Source: Catenovulum sp. 2E275 (GTDB lineage Bacteria > Pseudomonadota > Gammaproteobacteria > Enterobacterales > Alteromonadaceae). Taken from it: DNA of 64,000 bases. Below, in pieces: positions 10,071 through 20,352 of this stretch. The notes beneath the pieces are model-generated. The model had not been told where the DNA came from. It ran no database searches and saw only the letters and a program-made list of their open reading frames with translations. Within the stretch, counting starts at the first letter, position 1, and every line of letters starts with the position of its first letter. The position numbers were made by a program, and so were the translations under genes. Location of the stretch: contig NZ_JAOPFU010000002.1 of NCBI RefSeq assembly GCF_025515275.1, positions 1 through 64,000 of the forward strand. Direction: 5' to 3'.

Positions 10071-10098
10071 AGTATATACTTAGCTAAATCCTTGTCAA
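10071..10098 (-). promoter_or_regulatory. Promoter of the cold-shock gene
   Basis: On the minus strand, TTGACA (10093-10098) and TATACT (10071-10076) have a 16-base spacer. The predicted start gives a leader of about 155 bases before the ATG, far longer than usual in this window. Confidence 0.8.
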
Positions 10099-10161
10099 TA
10101 AGAATTATTTTGACTTACCAGAACAAAAAACAATCAAACTATACAATTTTGGTTTATACCT

Positions 10162-10401
10162 GTGGCAAATGAACATTTAGATCCACTGAATGGGATCACC
10201 TTAGAAAAGATGCTAGTGGCGCTTAATAACGAGCTTGGCTGGCAATTAATGCATCAGTCTGTGCAGATAAACTGTTTTTCAAATGACCCGAGTATTAAGT
10301 CCAGCTTAAAGTTTTTACGAAAAACACCGTGGGCAAGAGCAAAAGTTGAAGAATTATATTTAACAACATTTCACCCGTATTATCAGTCAAATAAAAAATA
10401 G
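10162..10401 (+). CDS. VF530 (DUF2132) family small DNA-binding protein
   Basis: This 79-residue protein matches the VF530 family across its length. The conserved core reads LDPLNGITLEKML, then NDPSIKSSLKFLRKTPWARAKVEELY. The family was defined by a Vibrio fischeri protein with a reported double-stranded DNA-binding fold; its cellular role is unclear. The start is a GTG. It is transcribed divergently from the cold-shock gene and convergently with mutT, separated from the latter by a bidirectional terminator. Confidence 0.88.
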   Translation: MANEHLDPLNGITLEKMLVALNNELGWQLMHQSVQINCFSNDPSIKSSLKFLRKTPWARAKVEELYLTTFHPYYQSNKK

Positions 10402-10415
10402 TCGCTTAAAAAATA

Positions 10416-10444
10416 AAAAACCGGCGTATATAGTGCCGGTTTTT
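10416..10444. terminator. Bidirectional terminator between VF530 gene and mutT
   Basis: AAAAACCGGC and GCCGGTTTTT form a 10-bp stem with a 9-base loop. The A and T runs on both sides let it serve both convergent transcripts. Confidence 0.85.
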
Positions 10445-10471
10445 AAAAGGTAAATTTGCGAATATCTTGGT

Positions 10472-10867
10472 TTAAGATAAATATTGATTCAGAGCATCTA
10501 AAATAGCGACATTCGCTTTTGGAAAATCGTAATCTACTAGCTGATTAACGTTAGCCCAAATAATCTCCTGTCCTTCTAAACCTTTTGCTTCACCGCTAAA
10601 TTCAGTCACTAAATAGGTATCCAAACAGACTTTTTTATCACCATAATCATGTTCAATTACAATCAAAGGTTTTAGTTGAGTTGCTTCAATTGCACACTCT
10701 TCTTTTAGCTCTCTGATTAAAGCTGAGCAGGTTGTTTCATCGGTTTCGATTTTACCGCCCGGAAACTCCCACTTTCCACCCTGATGCTGATCAGGCTTAC
10801 GTCTAGCCAATAATACTTTGTCGCCATAAAGCACCACGCCAACGGCGACATTAACCACTTTCGCCAT
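10472..10867 (-). CDS. mutT: MutT, 8-oxo-dGTP diphosphatase (Nudix)
   Basis: MutT hydrolyses 8-oxo-dGTP and so prevents A-to-C transversions. The 131-residue length is typical. The Nudix box spans residues 38-60 with G38, E44, R52, E53, E56 and E57 all present. The near-invariant glycine late in the box is alanine (A59, in EECAI), a mild deviation that leaves the metal-binding glutamates intact. The ATG overlaps the secA stop by one base (TAATG), suggesting translational coupling. The secA-mutT order is common in gammaproteobacteria. Confidence 0.92.
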   Translation of the reverse strand: MAKVVNVAVGVVLYGDKVLLARRKPDQHQGGKWEFPGGKIETDETTCSALIRELKEECAIEATQLKPLIVIEHDYGDKKVCLDTYLVTEFSGEAKGLEGQEIIWANVNQLVDYDFPKANVAILDALNQYLS

Positions 10868-13569
10868 TAGCTTAATTTACCATGACAGTTTTTATACTTT
10901 TCACCTGAGCCACAAGGACACGGTTCGTTACGGCCAACTTTAGCACCCTGGCGGAATTGAGCCTGACCACTTTGTTTATTCTCAAGTGCGTTATCTGACT
11001 CATGCTGGTATTCTTTTTTCGCTTGTTCAGCAGCCTGACGGCGTTTAGCTTCCATAGCCTCAACTTCTGACTCTTCACGTACCTTAACTTTCGATAAAAC
11101 GCCAATCACATCAACTTTTAAGTCTTCGAGCATTTGCGAGAATAACTGGAAAGATTCACGCTTATATTCCTGTTTCGGATTTTTCTGAGCAAAACTACGC
11201 AAATGAATACCCTGACGTAAATGATCCATTGCGGCTAAATGCTCTTTCCAGTGTGAATCTAAGCTTTGTAACATAATGGCTTTTTCAAAGTGGCGTAATA
11301 CCGCTTCACCAACTTGAGTTTCTTTGGCTTTATAATCTTCGGTTAACGCTGTTGAAACTCTTTCTCTGAGCTGCTCTTCATCCATTTTGTTATCTTCTTC
11401 AAGCCATTTTTTAACTGGCAAGTCTAAGTTAAATTCAGATTTCAAACGCTCTTCAAGGCCATCTACATCCCACATTTCTTCAACAGATTGCGGCGGAATA
11501 TAAGAATCAATCGTCGAACTTAATACATCTTCACGAATAGAAGTAATTGTGTCGCTAATATCCGTTTCGTTCATTAACTCATTACGTTGCTGGTAAACAA
11601 CTTTACGCTGATCATTCGCAACATCATCGTATTCAAGCAATTGTTTACGAATATCAAAGTTACGAGCTTCTACTTTTCGTTGTGCATTTTCAATTGCTTT
11701 AGTTACCCAAGGATGCTCAATAGCTTCGCCTTTTTCCATACCCAGTTTTTTCATTAAACCGGCAACTCTTTCCGATGCAAAAATACGCATTAATGCATCT
11801 TCCATTGATAAATAGAAACGTGATGAACCCGGATCACCTTGACGGCCTGCACGACCACGTAACTGGTTGTCAATACGGCGAGATTCATGGCGCTCTGTAC
11901 CAATAATATGTAAACCACCAGCATTGATAACTGTGTCATGATCTTTTTGCCACTGCTCTTTTGCATTTTTAATTTGAGCTTCGGTTGGGTTTGCAACATT
12001 ACTTAATGCTAAATCAGGGTTACCACCTAATAAAATATCTGTACCACGACCAGCCATATTGGTTGCAATTGTCACCGCACCAGGCTTACCAGCTTGAGCA
12101 ATAATCTCAGCTTCTTTAGCGTGATATTTAGCATTTAATACATTATGCGCAATTTTATGTTTTTTCAGTACGCTGGATAATAACTCTGAATTTTCAATTG
12201 AAACTGTCCCCACTAAAACAGGACGACCGGCTTCAACACACTCTTTAATATCAGCCACAATCGCTTCGTATTTTTCTTCTGCGGTTAAATACACTAAATC
12301 AGAAAAGTCTTTACGTACCAATGGGCGATTTGGTGGTAATACTATGGTTTCTAAACCATAAATAAAGTTAAACTCAAACGCTTCAGTATCGGCAGTACCT
12401 GTCATCCCAGATAATGTATTGTATAAACGGAAGTAATTCTGGAAAGTAATAGAAGCTAAAGTTTGGTTTTCATTTTGAATTCGTACGCCTTCTTTTGCTT
12501 CAATGGCCTGATGCAAACCTTCTGACCAGCGACGACCTTCCATCGTTCGGCCTGTATGTTCATCAACAATGACAATCTGTTCGTCTTTAACAAGATAGTC
12601 CACATCTCTGTGGTAAAGCTTATGAGCACGTAATGCAGCATTAATATGCGTTAATAACGCTATGTTACCAGCGCTATAAAGTGAGTCGCCTTCCTGTAAA
12701 ATTTTATGTTCAATCAGAATTTCTTCAACTTTAAGCTGACCTTTTTCTGTTAAATGAACCTGTTTAGACTTTTCATCAATAGTGAAATGCCCTTCACTTT
12801 CTTCTTCTTCGGTATCTTCTTTTTCAGCCTGAATTAAACTCGGAACTATAGTGTTAATTTGGGCATATAAAGCAGAACTATCTTCTGCCGGACCAGAAAT
12901 AACCAGCGGTGTACGTGCTTCATCAATTAAAATTGAGTCAACTTCATCGACAATCGCAAACTGTAATTTGCTCTGTGTGCGTTCTTCTGGGCTAAATGCC
13001 ATATTGTCACGCAGGTAATCAAAACCAAATTCGTTATTCGTACCGTAGGTAATATCAGCATTGTAAGCTTCTTTTTTCTCAGCAGGTCCCATCCCCGGAA
13101 TATTACAACCAACAGATAAACCTAAAAAGCTGAATAAAGGACGACTCCAATCCGCATCACGGCGGGCAAGATAATCATTCACAGTAACAACATGCACAGA
13201 GCCAGCAATTGCATTTAAATAAGCCGGTAATGTTGCGGTTAAGGTTTTACCTTCACCGGTTCTCATCTCTGCAACTTTACCTTGGTGTAATACCATACCG
13301 CCCAATAATTGCACGTCAAAATGGCGCATACCCAGTACACGTTTTGAAGCTTCACGACAAACAGCAAATGCCTCTGGTAATAAAGCATCTAATGTTTCGC
13401 CGTCTGCTAGGCGTTTTCTAAATTCGTCAGTTTTTGCTTTTAATGCTTCATCGGATAAAGCTTCAAATTCTGACTCTAGACCATTTATCTGGTTTACGAC
13501 TTTATTTAATTTTTTAATAGTCCGATCGTTACGGCTGCCAAATATTGATGTCAGTATTTTTGTAATCAT
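10867..13569 (-). CDS. secA: SecA, preprotein translocase ATPase
   Basis: SecA drives preproteins through SecYEG. The 900-residue product is the usual size. Walker A (MRTGEGKT) lies near residues 102-109 and the DEAD-type Walker B reads [16 protein letters not shown]2 contains [12 protein letters not shown]. The C terminus carries the SEC-C zinc motif [13 protein letters not shown], which binds SecB and lipids. It lies downstream of the M23 peptidase, separated by a terminator, and is coupled to mutT. No SecM-like arrest gene is present upstream; that place is taken by the M23 peptidase. Confidence 0.98.
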   Translation of the reverse strand: MITKILTSIFGSRNDRTIKKLNKVVNQINGLESEFEALSDEALKAKTDEFRKRLADGETLDALLPEAFAVCREASKRVLGMRHFDVQLLGGMVLHQGKVAEMRTGEGKTLTATLPAYLNAIAGSVHVVTVNDYLARRDADWSRPLFSFLGLSVGCNIPGMGPAEKKEAYNADITYGTNNEFGFDYLRDNMAFSPEERTQSKLQFAIVDEVDSILIDEARTPLVISGPAEDSSALYAQINTIVPSLIQAEKEDTEEEESEGHFTIDEKSKQVHLTEKGQLKVEEILIEHKILQEGDSLYSAGNIALLTHINAALRAHKLYHRDVDYLVKDEQIVIVDEHTGRTMEGRRWSEGLHQAIEAKEGVRIQNENQTLASITFQNYFRLYNTLSGMTGTADTEAFEFNFIYGLETIVLPPNRPLVRKDFSDLVYLTAEEKYEAIVADIKECVEAGRPVLVGTVSIENSELLSSVLKKHKIAHNVLNAKYHAKEAEIIAQAGKPGAVTIATNMAGRGTDILLGGNPDLALSNVANPTEAQIKNAKEQWQKDHDTVINAGGLHIIGTERHESRRIDNQLRGRAGRQGDPGSSRFYLSMEDALMRIFASERVAGLMKKLGMEKGEAIEHPWVTKAIENAQRKVEARNFDIRKQLLEYDDVANDQRKVVYQQRNELMNETDISDTITSIREDVLSSTIDSYIPPQSVEEMWDVDGLEERLKSEFNLDLPVKKWLEEDNKMDEEQLRERVSTALTEDYKAKETQVGEAVLRHFEKAIMLQSLDSHWKEHLAAMDHLRQGIHLRSFAQKNPKQEYKRESFQLFSQMLEDLKVDVIGVLSKVKVREESEVEAMEAKRRQAAEQAKKEYQHESDNALENKQSGQAQFRQGAKVGRNEPCPCGSGEKYKNCHGKLS

Positions 13570-13652
13570 TTATCTATCCAAACCTGTTGCCAGGTGAGTG
13601 CTTCTTAGAAAAAATAAAAGCAACCATCAGATTGCCTTGCTAAAGTTATCCT

Positions 13653-13684
13653 AAAAACTGACGAGCAAAAAGTTAGCTCATCAG
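13653..13684 (-). terminator. Terminator between the M23 peptidase and secA
   Basis: On the minus strand, CTGATGAGC and GCTCGTCAG pair with one U-G wobble around a 9-base loop, followed by TTTTT. On the plus strand the same position would be a C-A mismatch, so the element is tuned to the minus strand. It implies secA has its own promoter in the 120-base gap. Confidence 0.8.
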
Positions 13685-13690
13685 CTCACT

Positions 13691-14623
13691 TTATTGAGCC
13701 CGACGATAAACATATTTAAGCGGGTCAATTTGTTTGCCATTTTTAAGAATTTCGTAATGCACATGAGGCCCGGTCGAACGACCTGTAGAGCCCATCACGG
13801 CTATTTGCGTGCCTTTGGTCACAATTTCACCAACGGTCACAGTAATTTCTTTATTATGCCCATAGCGAGTTTTCATGCCGTGGCCATGATCAATCTCAAC
13901 TAAGTTACCATAGCCATAACGTTCACCAGCCCAAGTCACAACACCAGAACCGGTTGCCACTACTTCACTGCCTTCTTGTCCAGCAAAATCAATTCCTTTG
14001 TGTTTTGCGGGTAATCCGCTAAACGGATCTTTTCTGATCCCATAATAAGATGATAACCAGCCGGATGTAATTGGTCGGCCAGATATATATATCTGTTCAC
14101 TTATATTGTGATTCAGCATCACAGATTCAAGTAAATGAAGTTGTTGTTCTTGAAAATTAAATTTTTCTAACAATGCATCCATTTGATTCAGCAACGAAAA
14201 ATCTGCGGAGTCTGCTTGCAATTCAAAATCGTGAGTATGTTCTTCAGGGCCACCGGTTGCTGGTTGTTCAGCAAAATTAAACTCATCGCCTGAAATATCA
14301 GCCTGCTCAGCAACCCTTGCACCAAGTGCATTCATACGTAAGGCATAGCTTTGTAGTTCTGCAAGCTTAAGTTTAAGCGCCGTAATTTCAACTTCTGTCT
14401 TTTGTTTTAAATCTATTAGTTGTTTTTTATGTTCAGAAATATCTTGTTTAGATTGATTGACCGGATTAAAAGATTTTTCGGTATCGCCAAAAATCTTGTT
14501 TATACTATAGGTAATCATAGAGGCTAATGAGATTAGCAAAAGTAAAACAGCAAGCCCGTGACGTACAGATAATCGCCACTCTAATTGAGTGTCATGCTTA
14601 GTATATTGAATAGAAAAAGACAT
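13691..14623 (-). CDS. M23 family metallopeptidase, membrane-anchored
   Basis: The 310-residue protein has one membrane segment (about 24-44) and a coiled-coil stretch (about 60-110). Its C-terminal LytM/peptidase M23 domain lies at about 190-305. The zinc ligands are visible: HKGIDFA (HxxxD) and HVHYE (HxH), with a further histidine in GHGMKTRYGH. The complete ligand set suggests an active endopeptidase cutting peptidoglycan cross-bridges rather than a degenerate EnvC/NlpD-type activator. It is divergent from dciA with only 10 bases between the start codons, so each gene's promoter must lie inside the other's coding region. An M23 gene next to secA is common in Alteromonadales and Vibrionales. 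Confidence 0.88.
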   Translation of the reverse strand: MSFSIQYTKHDTQLEWRLSVRHGLAVLLLLISLASMITYSINKIFGDTEKSFNPVNQSKQDISEHKKQLIDLKQKTEVEITALKLKLAELQSYALRMNALGARVAEQADISGDEFNFAEQPATGGPEEHTHDFELQADSADFSLLNQMDALLEKFNFQEQQLHLLESVMLNHNISEQIYISGRPITSGWLSSYYGIRKDPFSGLPAKHKGIDFAGQEGSEVVATGSGVVTWAGERYGYGNLVEIDHGHGMKTRYGHNKEITVTVGEIVTKGTQIAVMGSTGRSTGPHVHYEILKNGKQIDPLKYVYRRAQ

Positions 14624-14633
14624 AAATAATTAA

Positions 14634-15089
14634 ATGCGACCCAGACCAAAAACAGTTCAACAAATTTTTAATAAAAAGTGGCCAAATAAGCAACCACAAA
14701 ATTCTGCGCCCGAGTATACCAGCCCTATTGAGCAGGAGCTAGCGCTTTACATACCTGAAAAACTACAAGATATAATTAAAATTAAACAATTTGACAAGGG
14801 GATGTTAACGCTCACTATCCCAAATGCAAGCTTTCAAATGCAATTTAATGCAATTCGTAGTGAATTAATGTCTAAACTTAGAATTAATAATCCCAGTTTA
14901 ATCAGCATAAAATGTATTGTTGAACCCAGCCGTCAAGTATCCAACTCAGCTAAAACGCATCATACTTCAACTCATCAAGCTCAGCCAAGTATTAAATTAT
15001 CAGATAACGCCAAAGCCAATTTAGCGGCTATTTTGCCTGACATGCCAGAAGAAATAAAAACAGCTTTAGCCAAATTAATGAATAAATAG
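14634..15089 (+). CDS. dciA: DciA (DUF721), replicative helicase loader
   Basis: This 151-residue protein has the DciA/DUF721 pattern. An N-terminal KH-like domain (about 35-105) carries IEQELALYIPEKLQD, the stretch LTLTIPNASFQMQFNAI, then RSELMSKLR. A flexible C-terminal tail follows. DciA replaces DnaC in most bacteria by helping DnaB load at the origin. The position between the secA-side M23 gene and lpxC is the usual one in this group. The C-terminal tail (about 105-151) is low in conserved motifs, as expected. Confidence 0.85.
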   Translation: MRPRPKTVQQIFNKKWPNKQPQNSAPEYTSPIEQELALYIPEKLQDIIKIKQFDKGMLTLTIPNASFQMQFNAIRSELMSKLRINNPSLISIKCIVEPSRQVSNSAKTHHTSTHQAQPSIKLSDNAKANLAAILPDMPEEIKTALAKLMNK

Positions 15090-15118
15090 CAATAATTAAA
15101 TCAAAGTGAGGATAAAAC

Positions 15119-15140
15119 AAAGCGAGCCTAAGCTCGCTTT
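15119..15140. terminator. Terminator between dciA and lpxC
   Basis: AAAGCGAGC and GCTCGCTTT form a perfect 9-bp stem with a CTAA loop. On the minus strand it runs into TTTGTTTTAT, so it chiefly ends the lpxC / dcw transcript. Confidence 0.8.
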
Positions 15141-15149
15141 AAAGGGAAT

Positions 15150-16061
15150 TTATGCAGGAGTTGGTTCTAAGAACTGAACCGGCCCTTGATTACTTTGAGT
15201 AAACTCAACCAAGGTCCAGCTGTCGGTTTGTTTCATGACTTCTCTGAGCAATATATTATTTACTGCATGGCCTGTTTTAAATGAATTAAACTGGCCTAAA
15301 ATCGGCAAACCCGCCATGTATAAATCGCCGACTGCATCTAAGATTTTGTGCATGACAAATTCATCGTCATACCTTAAACCGTTGGCGTTTAATACCTGAA
15401 ACTCATCTAATACAACTGCATTATCAAAGTTTGCACCTAGCGCTAAATTGTTTGCCCGCAAATATTCAAAGTCCTTCATAAAGCCAAAGGTTCTTGCCCG
15501 GCTCACTTCATCAATGAAGTTTTTACTCGAAAAGTCGAAAGTCACGTGTTGACGAGTTGCCGAAATTGCAGGATGCGGAAACTCAATGCTAAAGTTGAAC
15601 TTATAGCCGTTATAAGGCACAAGTTCAGCCCACTTATCACCTATTTCAACACGGATCGGTTTATCGATTCGGATAAACTTTTTCGCCGCTGATAACTCTT
15701 CAATCCCAGCTTCTTCTATTAACATAATAAAAGGGCTAGCACTGCCATCTACAATTGGCACTTCATTAGCATCTAGCTCAATAATTAAGTTATCAATACC
15801 AAGTCCGGCCAAGGCAGACATTAAGTGTTCAACAGTCGAAATTGCAACACCATCCGAATTGGTCATACAAGTACACATTTGTGTATCCGTAACAGCTTCC
15901 GGTGATATTTTGATATCCACCGCAGGAGTGAGATCGGTACGACGAAATACAATCCCTGTATTAGCAGGTGCAGGACGTAACGTTAAATTGACCTTTTCTC
16001 CGCGGTGTAATCCAACACCAACTGTACTCACACTTGTTTTTAATGTGCGTTGTTTCACCAT
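15150..16061 (-). CDS. lpxC: LpxC, UDP-3-O-acyl-GlcNAc deacetylase
   Basis: LpxC is the zinc-dependent deacetylase that commits precursors to lipid A. The start at 16061 yields MVKQRTLKTSVSTVGVGLH, which aligns with E. coli from residue 1. The frame runs 7 codons further, but that part includes the GGAG Shine-Dalgarno (GTGGAGAAAAC). The 303-residue product contains the zinc-ligand region STVEHLMSALAGLGIDN, the phenylalanine-rich RARTFGFM and the late HKILDAVGDL. It closes the dcw cluster after ftsZ, with 160 bases between. That gap contains a 7-bp dyad (TGTACAC / GTGTACA, 16190-16210) of unclear role. Confidence 0.97.
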   Translation of the reverse strand: MVKQRTLKTSVSTVGVGLHRGEKVNLTLRPAPANTGIVFRRTDLTPAVDIKISPEAVTDTQMCTCMTNSDGVAISTVEHLMSALAGLGIDNLIIELDANEVPIVDGSASPFIMLIEEAGIEELSAAKKFIRIDKPIRVEIGDKWAELVPYNGYKFNFSIEFPHPAISATRQHVTFDFSSKNFIDEVSRARTFGFMKDFEYLRANNLALGANFDNAVVLDEFQVLNANGLRYDDEFVMHKILDAVGDLYMAGLPILGQFNSFKTGHAVNNILLREVMKQTDSWTLVEFTQSNQGPVQFLEPTPA

Positions 16062-16221
16062 AATCGTTTGTTTTCTCCACACATGAGCGCTGCTTCGCGC
16101 TTATCGTTTGATAATCATGCGAAATAGTATAACACATCAGACCAGCTAAACCGAAGAGCTGCTGACTCTAATCTATAAAATTGCTAACTTGTACACACTA
16201 AAAGTGTACACCAAGCTTTAA

Positions 16222-17406
16222 TTAATCTGCTTGTTTGCGTAAAAACGCCGGAATATCTAAATAATCCAAGTTAGCTGAAGCTTCTTTGCTTTTTGCTGGC
16301 GCAGGTGATGCTTGCGCAGGCGCAGCAGTACGTTCTTCAATTGCAACCGCAGCAGAACCAGCAGCTGTTTCAGAAGAACGGAAACTTTGATAAGAAGTTT
16401 CATTTAAGCTTACTCTTGTATTTGGTACTAAAGAAATATCAGGGCGAGTATCGCCAATACCAGTAGCAACCACAGTTACTCGTAATTCTTCTGACATTTC
16501 AGGATCAATTACAGCACCAACAACCACTGTCGCATTTTCAGAAGCAAAAGCTTTAACTGCATTACCAACAATTTCAAACTCTTCAATGCTCATGTCCATG
16601 CCAGCAGTGATATTCACTAAAATACCGCGAGCACCGGCTAAATCAACATCTTCTAATAATGGGCTTGAAATAGCTGCTTCTGCTGCTTCTTCCGCTCTGT
16701 CTTCGCCTTTAGCAATACCAGTACCCATCATAGCGGTACCCATTTCAGACATTACGGTTTTAACATCTGCAAAGTCAACGTTAATTAAACCCGGACGAGT
16801 AATTAACTCGGCAATACCTTGTACTGCACCTTGTAATACATTATTAGCCGCTTTAAACGCATCTAATAAAGTAGTGCCTTTGCCTAATACTTTCAATAAT
16901 TTGTCATTAGGGATTGTAATTAAAGAATCTACATTTTTTGATAATTCTTCAATACCAGCATCGGCATAAGCCATACGCTTTTTGCCTTCAAACGGGAAAG
17001 GTTTAGTCACAACTGCAACCGTTAAAATACCTAATTCACGTGCAATTTGAGCAACTACCGGAGCCGCACCTGTACCTGTACCACCGCCCATACCGGCAGC
17101 AATAAAGACCATGTCAGCACCTTTTAATACTTCGCTGATAACTTCTTTATCTTCTTCAGCACTACGACGACCAATTTCAGGATTAGCACCTGCGCCTAAA
17201 CCTTTGGTTACGTCACGGCCTAATTGAATTGTTGTGCTTGCAGCAGAATTACGTAACGCCTGCGCGTCAGTATTTGCTGTAATAAACTCAACCCCTTCAA
17301 TGGTATTTTTAACCATGTGTTCAACAGCGTTACCGCCGCCGCCACCAACACCAATTACTTTAATGACAGCTTCATCATTATGCTCTTTCATTAAATCATC
17401 AAACAT
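16222..17406 (-). CDS. ftsZ: FtsZ, tubulin-like division GTPase
   Basis: FtsZ polymerises into the Z ring at mid-cell. The 394-residue protein has the tubulin signature GGGTGTG at residues 107-113 and the N-terminal nucleotide-site loop [14 protein letters not shown] variable linker (about 320-378) is rich in Ala, Pro and Ser. It ends in the conserved tail [15 protein letters not shown], which binds FtsA, ZipA and other partners. It lies 32 bases after ftsA, in the standard ftsQ-ftsA-ftsZ order. Confidence 0.98.
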   Translation of the reverse strand: MFDDLMKEHNDEAVIKVIGVGGGGGNAVEHMVKNTIEGVEFITANTDAQALRNSAASTTIQLGRDVTKGLGAGANPEIGRRSAEEDKEVISEVLKGADMVFIAAGMGGGTGTGAAPVVAQIARELGILTVAVVTKPFPFEGKKRMAYADAGIEELSKNVDSLITIPNDKLLKVLGKGTTLLDAFKAANNVLQGAVQGIAELITRPGLINVDFADVKTVMSEMGTAMMGTGIAKGEDRAEEAAEAAISSPLLEDVDLAGARGILVNITAGMDMSIEEFEIVGNAVKAFASENATVVVGAVIDPEMSEELRVTVVATGIGDTRPDISLVPNTRVSLNETSYQSFRSSETAAGSAAVAIEERTAAPAQASPAPAKSKEASANLDYLDIPAFLRKQAD

Positions 17407-17438
17407 ATTATTTCTCCTAACACACCTGCATAAAAAAA

Positions 17439-18689
17439 TTAAAATTCACCTTTAAACCAACTTTGAATACGATTCCACCAGTCCCCTACACCTTGGCTTT
17501 CTTTATGGTCGGTATTAACTACCTGTAGATTTTGTTTGCCATAATGTAACAAGCCAATTGAGGTTGAATAGACTGAGTCTTCAACATATTCAGTGAGTCC
17601 TTTCAAATTTACCGGACTACCTAAACGCACCGGCATTTGAAATACTTCTTCCGCTAACTCAACAGCCCCTTCCATTTTGGCTGTACCACCTGTTAGCACA
17701 ATACCAGCCGCGATTTGCTCTTCCCAACCGCTTGCACGAATATCTGCCAGTATTAAATCAAATAATTCCTGATACCTTGGCTCTACCACTTCGGCCAATG
17801 TATGACGAGACATAGAACGAGCCGGACGACCGCCAACACTTGGCACTTCAATACTGTCCTCCAAACTCACCATGTGTCGTTGAGCACAGGCATACTGCAC
17901 TTTAATTTGTTCAGCGTGACTTAAAGGCGTTCTAAAAATTTGCGCAATATCTTTAGTCACCTGATTACCAGCCACAGCAATGACAGAGGTATGACGAATG
18001 GCACCATTGGCATAAACCACTAAGTCCATAGTACCGCCACCAATATCCACCACCGCAACGCCTAGTTCTTTTTCGTCTTCGGTTAAAACGGCATAACTTG
18101 ATGCTAAAGAAGATGAAACCAATGCATCTACTTTTAATCCACAGCGCTCAACACATTTCACAATGTTTTTCGCCATATCATTGGCACAAGTAATTAAGTG
18201 CACTTTAGCTTCTAAACGCACGCCAGACATACCAATTGGGCTTTTTATCCCCTCTTGCACATCCACATTATATTCCTGCGGTAATACATGCAGCACCATG
18301 CGCTCAGCTGCTAAAGGTACAGATTTAGCAGTGTGAATAACATTATCCACATCATCCTGAGTCACTTCAGTTTCATTAATTGGCACCATGCCATTTTCAT
18401 TCTGACATTTCACATGGCGACCAGATACAGCCAAATAAACGGATGAAATTTGGCAGTCTGACATCATTTCTGCTTCATGAACTGAGCGCTTAATTGATTT
18501 AATAACCAACTCAATATCATTGACTCCGCCTTTATCCATACCTTCAGACGGGTGCGTACCAACACCAACAATATTCACTGTATTGTCAGGCAGCACTTCT
18601 CCAACCACAGTGACAACCTTTGATGTCCCTATGTCTAAACCCACAATTAAATTTTTATCTAATGCTTTGGACATTGTTTTATCTGCCAA
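17439..18689 (-). CDS. ftsA: FtsA, actin-like membrane tether of the Z ring
   Basis: This 416-residue actin-family ATPase anchors FtsZ filaments to the membrane. The phosphate-1 loop reads IVGLDIGTSKV and the second phosphate motif VDIGGGTMDLVVY. The FtsA-specific SHS2/1C region lies at about 85-170. The C-terminal amphipathic helix NRIQSWFKGEF is the membrane-targeting sequence. It starts at the base next to the ftsQ stop, so translation is probably coupled. Confidence 0.98.
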   Translation of the reverse strand: MADKTMSKALDKNLIVGLDIGTSKVVTVVGEVLPDNTVNIVGVGTHPSEGMDKGGVNDIELVIKSIKRSVHEAEMMSDCQISSVYLAVSGRHVKCQNENGMVPINETEVTQDDVDNVIHTAKSVPLAAERMVLHVLPQEYNVDVQEGIKSPIGMSGVRLEAKVHLITCANDMAKNIVKCVERCGLKVDALVSSSLASSYAVLTEDEKELGVAVVDIGGGTMDLVVYANGAIRHTSVIAVAGNQVTKDIAQIFRTPLSHAEQIKVQYACAQRHMVSLEDSIEVPSVGGRPARSMSRHTLAEVVEPRYQELFDLILADIRASGWEEQIAAGIVLTGGTAKMEGAVELAEEVFQMPVRLGSPVNLKGLTEYVEDSVYSTSIGLLHYGKQNLQVVNTDHKESQGVGDWWNRIQSWFKGEF

Positions 18690-19436
18690 TTAACCTGTTA
18701 TTGTTGCTTTTTGTTTAAGTTCACCAACCGCAAACCCGGTATCATATCGCAAATCGACATATTGTATTTGATGTTGCTTTGCCAACCTAGGGTAAAACTC
18801 TAAAAATCGTTTAATTCTTGCCAGCCAGTTTTCTCTGCCTAATTTTAATTCGATGCCATTATCTAAGGTAATTTGCACCGAATGTCTGTCTGTTATCGTC
18901 AGCTTTACAGCTTTCATATCATGCAGCGCCAGTAAAGCTGAAAAATCTTCGTAATGTTTAAGCACACTACTTGCTTCATCATCTGGGCCATGCAAATTCG
19001 GTAAAGCATTAGCCAATAAACTGGCATCAGCTTTAAATACTTCACCCAAATGATTTAATAAAAAATCATCATTCCATTTTGCTTTGGCTTTTTGCTCAAC
19101 CAAATTCACTTTTATGGTATTGGGCCACTCTTTACGAATGGCCGCCCAATATACCCAATCCAAATTCTCGACACTGGCTTGAGCCGCGTTTACATCTAAC
19201 CCCACAAAACTAGATTGCATTTGTGGTTTAAGTGCAGTTAATACCATTTGGTGATTAACCTGAGTTAAATCCCCTTCAACAACCAAATATTGAATTGGTA
19301 ATTGGTTTTTATCTTTTAACCAATCGTTGGCCGACAGCATTAAATGCACACAACACCCAATCACAGCAATAAAAAACACAAAGCCTATCCAAAATGGCCA
19401 CTCAAGTTGTTTTAATTTCTGCGACCAGGTTTGCAT
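18690..19436 (-). CDS. ftsQ: FtsQ, divisome linker protein
   Basis: This 248-residue bitopic protein links early and late divisome proteins as part of FtsQBL. There is a cytoplasmic tail, one membrane segment (about 15-35) and a POTRA domain (about 45-115, IQYLVVEGDLTQVNHQMV). The FtsQ beta domain contains PNTIKVNLVEQKAKAKW. It starts 4 bases after the ddlB stop and abuts ftsA. Confidence 0.95.
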   Translation of the reverse strand: MQTWSQKLKQLEWPFWIGFVFFIAVIGCCVHLMLSANDWLKDKNQLPIQYLVVEGDLTQVNHQMVLTALKPQMQSSFVGLDVNAAQASVENLDWVYWAAIRKEWPNTIKVNLVEQKAKAKWNDDFLLNHLGEVFKADASLLANALPNLHGPDDEASSVLKHYEDFSALLALHDMKAVKLTITDRHSVQITLDNGIELKLGRENWLARIKRFLEFYPRLAKQHQIQYVDLRYDTGFAVGELKQKATITG

Positions 19437-19440
19437 CCTG

Positions 19441-20352
19441 TTACCTTGCTGCCTGTAAAATATCTAAAACCAGTTGTTCGAAACTCAAACCCACAGCTTT
19501 AGCTGCCATTGGCACTAAACTTTTTTCTGTCATGCCGGGTACCGTATTCGCTTCCAATAAATAAAACTGACCATCAGCATCGCGCATAATATCAATACGT
19601 CCCCAAACACTTGCCCCTACTGCATCAAAAGCTTCGAGAGCCAGTTGCTGAATATAAATTTCATCTGTCTCAGATAATCCACAAGGGCATAAATACTCAG
19701 TGCTATTCGACAAATATTTAGCTTCGTAATCATAAAAACTGCGTTGAGTCTGCATTCTAATTGCTGGTAAAGCCCGGCCATTTAAAATAGAAACCGTATA
19801 TTCAGGACCATTAATCCACTGTTCAATTAATACCGTTTCATCAAATTCAAAAGCCGTTGTAACTGCTTGTTCTAATTCGGCTGCATTAGTAACTCGGCTC
19901 ATGCCGATACTTGAACCTTCACGCGCTGGTTTTACAAAAACGACATCGCCAAGCTGCTGCATAATGGTGGAATATTCAATTTCCTGCCCACGTTTCACAC
20001 TGACATATTTAGCCGTTGGTAACTGACAGCTTTGCCACACCTGTTTGGTTCTAATTTTATCCATCGCCAACGCCGAGCCTAAAACTCGACTGCCGGTGTA
20101 AGGCAGCTTTAAGCTTTCTAACAATCCCTGAATCACCCCATCTTCACCACCACGCCCATGCAGCGCGATAAAAACAGCCTGATACCCTAACTGTTTTAGT
20201 AATAACGGGGAGATTTCTTTTGTATCAACCAGCTCAGCATCCACACCTTGTGCAACTAAAGCTTTATGAACAGCCTTTCCTGACTTTAATGAAATTTCTC
20301 GCTCAGCCGATTCACCGCCATAAACCACCGCTACTTTTGCAAACTGACTCAT
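19441..20352 (-). CDS. ddlB: D-alanine-D-alanine ligase B
   Basis: This cytoplasmic ATP-grasp enzyme joins two D-Ala molecules for the peptidoglycan stem. The 303-residue product is the DdlB length. It carries [14 protein letters not shown] at the start, [13 protein letters not shown], the ATP-binding stretch [16 protein letters not shown], and the terminal [20 protein letters not shown]. The start overlaps the murC stop by four bases (ATGA type), typical of coupled genes in this cluster. Confidence 0.97.
   Translation of the reverse strand: MSQFAKVAVVYGGESAEREISLKSGKAVHKALVAQGVDAELVDTKEISPLLLKQLGYQAVFIALHGRGGEDGVIQGLLESLKLPYTGSRVLGSALAMDKIRTKQVWQSCQLPTAKYVSVKRGQEIEYSTIMQQLGDVVFVKPAREGSSIGMSRVTNAAELEQAVTTAFEFDETVLIEQWINGPEYTVSILNGRALPAIRMQTQRSFYDYEAKYLSNSTEYLCPCGLSETDEIYIQQLALEAFDAVGASVWGRIDIMRDADGQFYLLEANTVPGMTEKSLVPMAAKAVGLSFEQLVLDILQAAR

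Noticed and set aside
16190-16210. TGTACAC / GTGTACA dyad as ftsZ terminator
   Set aside because: No run of T follows, and lpxC is usually co-transcribed with ftsZ; left as an unexplained dyad within the lpxC entry.
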